10,944 nucleotides of DNA. It comes from Flavobacterium sp. (lineage in GTDB: Bacteria > Bacteroidota > Bacteroidia > Flavobacteriales > Flavobacteriaceae). Shown here in pieces: positions 6,679 to 10,944 of the stretch; position 1 is the stretch's first letter; each line of letters opens with the position of its first letter. The translations under genes and the position numbers were made by a program. Location of the stretch: positions 1-10,944 of the forward strand of contig JASLHL010000048.1 of NCBI GenBank assembly GCA_030152225.1. The letters are read 5' to 3'. A model generated the notes under the pieces. The model was not told where the DNA came from. It worked only from the letters and a program-made list of their open reading frames with translations, and made no database searches.

Positions 6679-7759
6679 GAAAATAAAAATAGCCCTAGTA
6701 GGTGATACCCTTGCTCATGGTGGTGCTGAACGCATTCACAGCACCCTTTCCCTCTGCTTAGAACAGGAAGGTTACGACGTACACAATATCGTCAATCTAG
6801 ATGAGATCACTTATCCGTATGGGGGTGTATTATACAATTTAGGCGTACACAAATCGCCGCGTTTTTCCATCCGAAATAAGTGGAAGCGCTATCGCCTTTT
6901 TGACAACTACCTCAAAGCAAATGCCTTTGATTATGTTCTTGACTTTCGAACGCGAAGTAAACCACTCACAGAAGTTCTACTCCAGTATTTAGTTTTTGAT
7001 TCAACCTATATTCCGACGATTCACAGTGCTGAACTTTCTTGGTACTTTACGACTCGTCGCTTTTGGGGCAAACGCCTTTACAAGAGATCCAAACAAATCG
7101 TCTGTGTGAGTCAGGCCATTACAGCACAAGTCAAAGCGACATACCATTATGAGCAGGCTATAACCATCCACAATCCCATTACAATAGACCACATACGCGA
7201 ACAAGCCACTCATCCTCATCCTTTCCAAGGAATGCGGTATATTGTTGCTTGTGGACGCATGGATACTGATAGTAAGCAATTTGATCGTCTGATTGACATC
7301 TACAGTCAAAGTCAACTACCTCATAAAAATATTCACTTAGTTATTTTAGGTGAAGGCCAATATAAGGCCCAATTGGAACAGTTGGCAGCTATACATCAAC
7401 TCGCGGACAAGATTCACTTCCCTGGTTTTTGTGCCAATCCCTTTGCTGTTTTCAAAGGTGCACTGTTTTTTGTGCACAGCAGTCGTTTGGAAGGTTTTCC
7501 GACCGTATTGCTCGAGGCTTTAGCCTGTGAAATTCCAGTAATTAGTTTTGATTGTCCGACAGGACCCCGTGAAATTATCCAAGATCAGCACAACGGATTA
7601 CTCCTTGAGAATCAGGACTTCGAAGCTTTAAAAAAAGCAATGGAACTACTGGCATTCAACAGCGAACTGCGTCATAAACTCAAACAGAACACCTTGTCTT
7701 CTGCTTATGCCTTTGATCTAGCAACCATTAAACAGCACTGGTTAAACCTCTTGCGTTAA
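6668..7759 (+). CDS. Family 4 (GT-B fold) glycosyltransferase
   Basis: This is a predicted GT4 retaining glycosyltransferase in the polysaccharide locus. Counting from the ATG at 6668 it has 363 residues. The N-terminal loop LAHGGAERIH is at 15-24. CVSQA (146-150) and HNPI (168-171) are the usual GT4 hinge-region motifs. The C-terminal domain opens with CGRMDTDSKQFDRLI (195-209, R197 and K203). The E-x7-E motif is E275-GFPTVLL-E283, followed by EALACEIPVISFD. An in-frame ATG at 6650 would add six residues (MYVYLF). I prefer 6668 because the extension adds no conserved sequence and covers the -7 box of the divergent promoter, but neither start has a ribosome-binding site. The 3' end overlaps convergent fdtA by 18 bp. 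The gene stands alone on its strand, with no good promoter match upstream. Confidence 0.9.
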   Translation: MSQKKIKIALVGDTLAHGGAERIHSTLSLCLEQEGYDVHNIVNLDEITYPYGGVLYNLGVHKSPRFSIRNKWKRYRLFDNYLKANAFDYVLDFRTRSKPLTEVLLQYLVFDSTYIPTIHSAELSWYFTTRRFWGKRLYKRSKQIVCVSQAITAQVKATYHYEQAITIHNPITIDHIREQATHPHPFQGMRYIVACGRMDTDSKQFDRLIDIYSQSQLPHKNIHLVILGEGQYKAQLEQLAAIHQLADKIHFPGFCANPFAVFKGALFFVHSSRLEGFPTVLLEALACEIPVISFDCPTGPREIIQDQHNGLLLENQDFEALKKAMELLAFNSELRHKLKQNTLSSAYAFDLATIKQHWLNLLR

Positions 7760-8167
7760 GGCGCGTGAGGCTAAAAATAAATCATACGATCGAATGTAAT
7801 CCCTTTCATCATATACGCCTGAATTGACAGCTAAACAAACTGTTCCCTGCTCAAAATTATCCAATACACTCCAAATACCTGGTTGAAGAATCAATCCTTT
7901 GGTAGGGTCTTCCAAGCGTACTTTTCGCTTCTGTATACCATCGTCAAGCGTTACTTCAAAACTTCCATTTATAGCAAAGAGTATCGTTGTTTGCTGTTTG
8001 TGTGCATGTCCTCCTCTATTTTTATCTTGGGGCACGCCATAAATAAAAAACAAGCGCTTCATTTCAAAGGGGATCGTTTCCTCCTGAATAACCGCGAGAT
8101 TTCCTCTCTCGTCCATTATCTGAGGAACGACAATTTCACTACAATCAAAGATGCTGTACTTTTTCAT
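7742..8167 (-). CDS. fdtA: dTDP-4-keto-6-deoxyglucose 3,4-ketoisomerase (FdtA/QdtA, WxcM-like cupin)
   Basis: This small cupin isomerase moves the keto group of dTDP-4-keto-6-deoxyglucose from C4 to C3, preparing the sugar for 3-amination. The 141 residues match the length of single-domain FdtA/QdtA proteins. The family pattern is clear: DERGNLAVIQ (19-28), FFIYGVP (40-46), and RGGHAHKQQ (51-59) with the conserved active-site histidines H54 and H56. LQPGIWSVLDNF (94-105) and a C-terminal DERDYIRSYDLF (120-131) follow. FdtA and QdtA differ in product stereochemistry (galacto versus gluco), and I cannot separate them without an alignment. It is the last gene of the fdtB-wzx-fdtA operon, its ATG following the wzx stop with no gap (TAAATG). 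The presence of fdtB supports the assignment. There is no fused acetyltransferase domain. Confidence 0.88.
   Translation of the reverse strand: MKKYSIFDCSEIVVPQIMDERGNLAVIQEETIPFEMKRLFFIYGVPQDKNRGGHAHKQQTTILFAINGSFEVTLDDGIQKRKVRLEDPTKGLILQPGIWSVLDNFEQGTVCLAVNSGVYDERDYIRSYDLFLASRALTQEV
7747..7770. terminator. Possible hairpin at the convergent gene junction
   Basis: CCTCTTGCG (7747-7755) can pair with CGCGTGAGG (7762-7770) with one mismatch and one G-U pair, around a TTAAGG loop. It sits where the plus-strand GT4 gene and fdtA meet, inside coding sequence. Neither side has a strong T-run, so terminator function is a guess. Confidence 0.25.
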
Positions 8168-9463
8168 TTATGTTAAGCTGTTTTTAGACTCTGAACGGCT
8201 AAAATACCAAGAAAAATAGACAACTAAAACACAACTGTAAATTATATAAGCTAAAGTATAGCCTAACGTAGCGGCTTCTATGTTAAAATATGGAATCAAG
8301 AAATAGGTAAACCCATAGAAACAGCTAAAAAATAGCGTTTCACAGATCAAATAGGGCCAAACCAAGCGTTCAGTATAAAACAGCAAGCCGTAAATCAGCC
8401 CTGCACCTTTGATAAAATCACCTACCAATTGCCAGTGGAGTAAATCTACCATCGGACTAAAACTGTGGTCGAAGATCAGGGGAATCATCCAACTACGCGT
8501 AAAATAAACCACGAGCAATCCCATGGCAAACAAGGGTAATACCCCTTTAAAATACAAGCGTATCACAGCTTTCTTTTCCGTATAGTCCTTGACTTGAGCC
8601 AATTTAGGCAAGAAATAAGTAAAAGCTAAGGTGGTGATAAACAACATATAAATGCTGGATATTCGTTGAATACCTTCCCATAGTCCCGCTAGTTCTACTC
8701 CTGTGTGTTTCATCAATAATTTGCGCACCCACAACAGACACAGTGGGCTAACAACAGCAGAAAACAGCGCCATAATTGCATAGGAAAACAAGGGCTTAAT
8801 TAGCGAAAAATCAAACGGTTGCCACTGTAACTTTAGTTCATTTTTCACCCAGTAAAGCGATATAAAAAACAGAACAGCCGGACTAATGACCATAGCCAAC
8901 AAGGCACCATTCAACCCTTGATTGTACACCAAATAAAACGTAATCAGCAACCCTGATATATTGCCAATAACATTGAGATAAATAACCTTTTTAAACTGAG
9001 ATAATCCCGTCAAAAAAGCGACCCAAATACCATTGAGTACCTGTAAGGGAAAGGCAAATCCTAGGCATATAAATAGGCTGGGCATGGAAAAGGCCTCTTC
9101 GAATAAGTAGTGATCCAATTCATTGCGAAACAGGAGAATAAGCAAAGACACCACAAGCAACACGCCTAACATAAAGCGCAACAAAACATTGATAAATCGC
9201 TCAATCAACGCCTTATCCTCCCGATGAGACGCTACATATTGTACAATGCCGTTGGCAAAACCAAAAGAAGTAAAAGCCTCCATGGAGGCCAACATATTGC
9301 GTAGGTTTCCCATATACGCCATACCCGAAGCACCAACAAATAAAGCCAAAAGCTTAGCAGAACACAAGGCTGTAACCAAACGCACCACAATGCCTATCGT
9401 ATTGAGAAGGGCAACGGTAGTGAATTCACTTTTCTTATATTTCTGCCAGATTTCTCTTATCAT
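8168..9463 (-). CDS. wzx: Wzx-type lipid-linked oligosaccharide flippase (WzxE-like)
   Basis: This is an inner-membrane flippase of the MOP superfamily that would turn an undecaprenyl-PP-linked glycan to the periplasmic face. The 431 residues carry about twelve hydrophobic segments, roughly at 15-43, 60-77, 90-112, 128-153, 160-180, 184-205, 222-246, 268-286, 305-322, 345-363, 368-390 and 398-421. The segment AGLWEGIQRISSIYMLFIT (259-277) and the later GDFIKGAGLIYGLLF (348-362) resemble the conserved regions of WzxE, the enterobacterial common antigen flippase. The start codon overlaps the fdtB stop (TAATG), and fdtA follows directly, so the three genes form one tightly coupled unit. In enterobacteria wzxE likewise follows an aminosugar transaminase gene (wecE), which supports export of a glycan containing the amino sugar made by its neighbours. 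Confidence 0.88.
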   Translation of the reverse strand: MIREIWQKYKKSEFTTVALLNTIGIVVRLVTALCSAKLLALFVGASGMAYMGNLRNMLASMEAFTSFGFANGIVQYVASHREDKALIERFINVLLRFMLGVLLVVSLLILLFRNELDHYLFEEAFSMPSLFICLGFAFPLQVLNGIWVAFLTGLSQFKKVIYLNVIGNISGLLITFYLVYNQGLNGALLAMVISPAVLFFISLYWVKNELKLQWQPFDFSLIKPLFSYAIMALFSAVVSPLCLLWVRKLLMKHTGVELAGLWEGIQRISSIYMLFITTLAFTYFLPKLAQVKDYTEKKAVIRLYFKGVLPLFAMGLLVVYFTRSWMIPLIFDHSFSPMVDLLHWQLVGDFIKGAGLIYGLLFYTERLVWPYLICETLFFSCFYGFTYFLIPYFNIEAATLGYTLAYIIYSCVLVVYFSWYFSRSESKNSLT

Positions 9464-10560
9464 TAATAGGCATTTATTGCATCGATAATTTGCGTCACTT
9501 CTTCGTCTGTAAGTATGGGTGACATGGGTATACTAACGACCTCTTGATGAATTAGTTCGGTAATGGGCAATTGAAGGTAACTAAATTCACTCAAAGCGGG
9601 TTGCTGATGAGGGGGTATAGGATAATGTATAAGCGTTTGTATCCCCTTTGCCAACAAATAACGCTGAAAGTGTTCACGTTCAGCTACGCGTACTACAAAT
9701 AAATGGAAATTATGCGCTCCATCAGAAGAAAGATGAGGCAAAATAATTTTTATATTCTTAATCTCACGGATATAGCGATAGGCAATATGCAAACGCTTTT
9801 GATTATCGCGATCTAGATCAGGAAGTTTTAAATTCAACAAGGCTGCTTGTACTTCATCCAAACGCGAATTAAATCCCTTGTACTTATTTTGATACTTGAT
9901 GTGAGAACCATAGTTGCGGGTTGCGCGAATAACCTCTACTAAATCCAAGTGATTGGTTGTGATTGCTCCTCCATCGCCTATACAACCTAAATTTTTACTT
10001 GGATAAAAACTAAAGGCCGCAGCATCGCCAAAAGCACCTGCTTTTACGCCTTTAAAACTCGTTCCATGCGCTTGTGCTGCATCCTCAATCAACAGTAACC
10101 CACGGTCGTGGCAATAGTGTTTGATCTTATCCATTTCATATACTTGTCCATACAAATGCACAACTAAAACCGCTTTTGTCGAAGCCGTCATCGCATAGGT
10201 GATTCCACTCAAATCGAGGGTATAGCTATCTAAATTTGGCTCTGCAAATACAGGATTTAATCCACAATCTAACAAAGCTAAAATTGTAGCTATATACGTA
10301 TTGGCAGGTACCAAAACATCATCCCCTACACTAAGTTTCCCCAATTTGATGTATCCATCAAAAATGAGTTTTAACGCATCCAATCCATTCCCCACACCAA
10401 CACAAAAGGACGTTCCACAATAGGCTGCAAAACGCTCTTCGAAAGTGACTACCTCATGGCCCAGTACATAGATTCCATCGTGGAAAACTTGCTTTATTTT
10501 TTGCAGATAAGCGGCTTCATACGCTTGATTGATCTGCTGTAAATCTAAAAATGCTATCAT
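9463..10560 (-). CDS. fdtB: dTDP-3-keto-6-deoxyhexose 3-aminotransferase (FdtB/QdtB, DegT/DnrJ/EryC1 family)
   Basis: This PLP-dependent sugar aminotransferase would convert the FdtA product to a dTDP-3-amino-3,6-dideoxyhexose, with glutamate as the usual amino donor. The 365 residues fit the family. Motifs in order are GHEVVTFEERFAAYCG (34-49), GNGLDAL (57-63), VPANTYIAT (84-92) and IEDAAQAHG (158-166), with D160 binding the pyridine nitrogen. The Schiff-base lysine is K189 in SFYPSKNLGCIGDGGAI (184-200), followed by YKGFNSRLDEVQAALL (227-242). Similar enzymes aminate C4 (WecE) or other positions; the C3 assignment rests on the operon partner fdtA. It is the first gene of the operon, and its stop codon overlaps the wzx start by one base. 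Which diastereomer is made depends on whether the isomerase is FdtA or QdtA type. Confidence 0.9.
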   Translation of the reverse strand: MIAFLDLQQINQAYEAAYLQKIKQVFHDGIYVLGHEVVTFEERFAAYCGTSFCVGVGNGLDALKLIFDGYIKLGKLSVGDDVLVPANTYIATILALLDCGLNPVFAEPNLDSYTLDLSGITYAMTASTKAVLVVHLYGQVYEMDKIKHYCHDRGLLLIEDAAQAHGTSFKGVKAGAFGDAAAFSFYPSKNLGCIGDGGAITTNHLDLVEVIRATRNYGSHIKYQNKYKGFNSRLDEVQAALLNLKLPDLDRDNQKRLHIAYRYIREIKNIKIILPHLSSDGAHNFHLFVVRVAEREHFQRYLLAKGIQTLIHYPIPPHQQPALSEFSYLQLPITELIHQEVVSIPMSPILTDEEVTQIIDAINAY

Positions 10561-10583
10561 GGAGAGTTGTTGGATTTGAAAGG

Positions 10584-10591
10584 TAAATATA
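10584..10591 (-). promoter_or_regulatory. Possible -7 element of the fdtB operon promoter
   Basis: The minus strand reads TATATTTA, close to TAnnTTTG, 23 bp before the fdtB start. No TTG box lies at the expected distance upstream, where there is instead an A-rich run. The gene needs a promoter here because rplT is terminated upstream, but the match is only partial. Confidence 0.35.
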
Positions 10592-10633
10592 GTTTTTTTT
10601 TGTGGTATTTGGTGTTTGGCTTTTGCGTGGTTT

Positions 10634-10668
10634 GTTCGTTGTTCGTTGTGCTTTGTTCGTTGTGCTTT
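10634..10668. repeat. 14-bp tandem repeat (two and a half copies)
   Basis: GTTCGTTGTGCTTT occurs twice without a gap, at 10641-10654 and 10655-10668. A partial GTTCGTT precedes them at 10634-10640. The sequence is non-coding and lies upstream of the fdtB operon. Confidence 0.8.
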
Positions 10669-10674
10669 GCCCGA

Positions 10675-10699
10675 ACTGTAAACCGCACACTGTAAACCG
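10675..10699. repeat. Second short repeat, also with 14-bp period
   Basis: ACTGTAAACCG occurs at 10675-10685 and again at 10689-10699. The unit differs in sequence from the neighbouring tandem repeat but has the same 14-bp period. Confidence 0.75.
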
Positions 10700-10703
10700 T
10701 TAA

Positions 10704-10734
10704 CAAAAAAAGCCCTACTCGTAAGTAGGGCTTT
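10704..10734 (-). terminator. Intrinsic terminator of rplT
   Basis: AAAGCCCTACT at 10709-10719 pairs perfectly with 10724-10734 (11 bp) around a four-base loop. On the minus strand the stem leads into a run of T residues, read as A at 10705-10711 on the plus strand. It lies about 40 bp after the rplT stop codon and separates rplT from the fdtB operon. Confidence 0.9.
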
Positions 10735-10775
10735 AACTATATTAAGTAAGAATAATCTGATTTGACAAACGTTTC

Positions 10776-10944
10776 TTATTTTACTCTATTAACGATAGCT
10801 GCGAAAGCTTCAGGGTGATTTGTAGCTAAATCTGCAAGAACTTTACGGTTCAATTCGATGTTATTAGCTTTCAATTTACCGATGAATACAGAATAGCTTA
10901 ATCCGTGTAATCTTGCACCAGCGTTGATACGCATAATCCAAAGT
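10776..10944 (-). CDS. rplT: 50S ribosomal protein L20, C-terminal part (cut by window edge)
   Basis: This is a large-subunit protein that binds 23S rRNA and is needed early in 50S assembly. Only the last 55 codons and the TAA stop (10776-10778) are visible; the full protein is usually about 115 residues. The fragment starts [20 protein letters not shown], which is the conserved L20 helix region. It continues with [13 protein letters not shown] and ends AAIVNRVK. The 5' part, and presumably rpmI and infC as in most bacteria, lie beyond the right edge. A strong terminator follows. The frame is intact and the identification is secure. Confidence 0.96.
   Translation of the reverse strand, partial: LWIMRINAGARLHGLSYSVFIGKLKANNIELNRKVLADLATNHPEAFAAIVNRVK

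Noticed and set aside
7001..7315. Minus-strand open frame inside the plus-strand GT4 gene
   Set aside because: It is a shadow of the GT4 coding sequence, with no motif of its own.
7883..8176. Plus-strand open frame opposite fdtA
   Set aside because: It is antisense to the conserved cupin isomerase and shows no independent coding features.
9246..9488. Plus-strand open frame opposite the start of wzx
   Set aside because: It is a shadow of the membrane-protein coding sequence.

Overview
The window looks like the chromosome of a member of the Bacteroidota, most likely a Flavobacteriaceae species. The evidence is the TTTG-N19-TAnnTTTG promoters with no Shine-Dalgarno signals, the AT-rich intergenic DNA with moderate-GC genes, and flavobacterial-type GlyA, fumarylacetoacetase and L20 sequences. 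The genus cannot be fixed from the sequence alone.

Layout. The left edge holds the N-terminal two thirds of glyA (minus strand). It is divergent from fahA (plus strand, tyrosine catabolism), which ends at a clear intrinsic terminator. A stretch of about 580 bp without a convincing gene follows. It contains a striking inverted arrangement of 11-bp repeats and a second, independent hairpin. Next come ftsE (cell-division ABC ATPase, no ftsX beside it) and a closely spaced GT2 glycosyltransferase. From 3561 to 10560 the window is a densely packed surface-polysaccharide locus: GT2 (+), GT4 (-), an atypical GT-B transferase (-), GT4 (+), and a three-gene minus-strand operon fdtB-wzx-fdtA. The right edge holds the 3' end of rplT (minus strand) with its terminator, separated from fdtB by short 14-bp tandem repeats.

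How the genes work together. FdtA (3,4-ketoisomerase) and FdtB (PLP aminotransferase) would turn dTDP-4-keto-6-deoxyglucose into a dTDP-3-amino-3,6-dideoxyhexose (Fuc3N or Qui3N type). The glycosyltransferases would build a lipid-linked oligosaccharide and the Wzx-type flippase would export it. The dTDP-sugar precursor genes (rmlA/rmlB), an N-acetyltransferase, an initiating phosphosugar transferase and a Wzy polymerase are not in the window and must lie elsewhere if the pathway is complete.

I see no clearly new biological system. The most interesting unexplained signals are the 11-bp repeat array upstream of ftsE, the convergent coding overlaps in the polysaccharide locus, and a promoter embedded in the start of a divergent gene.
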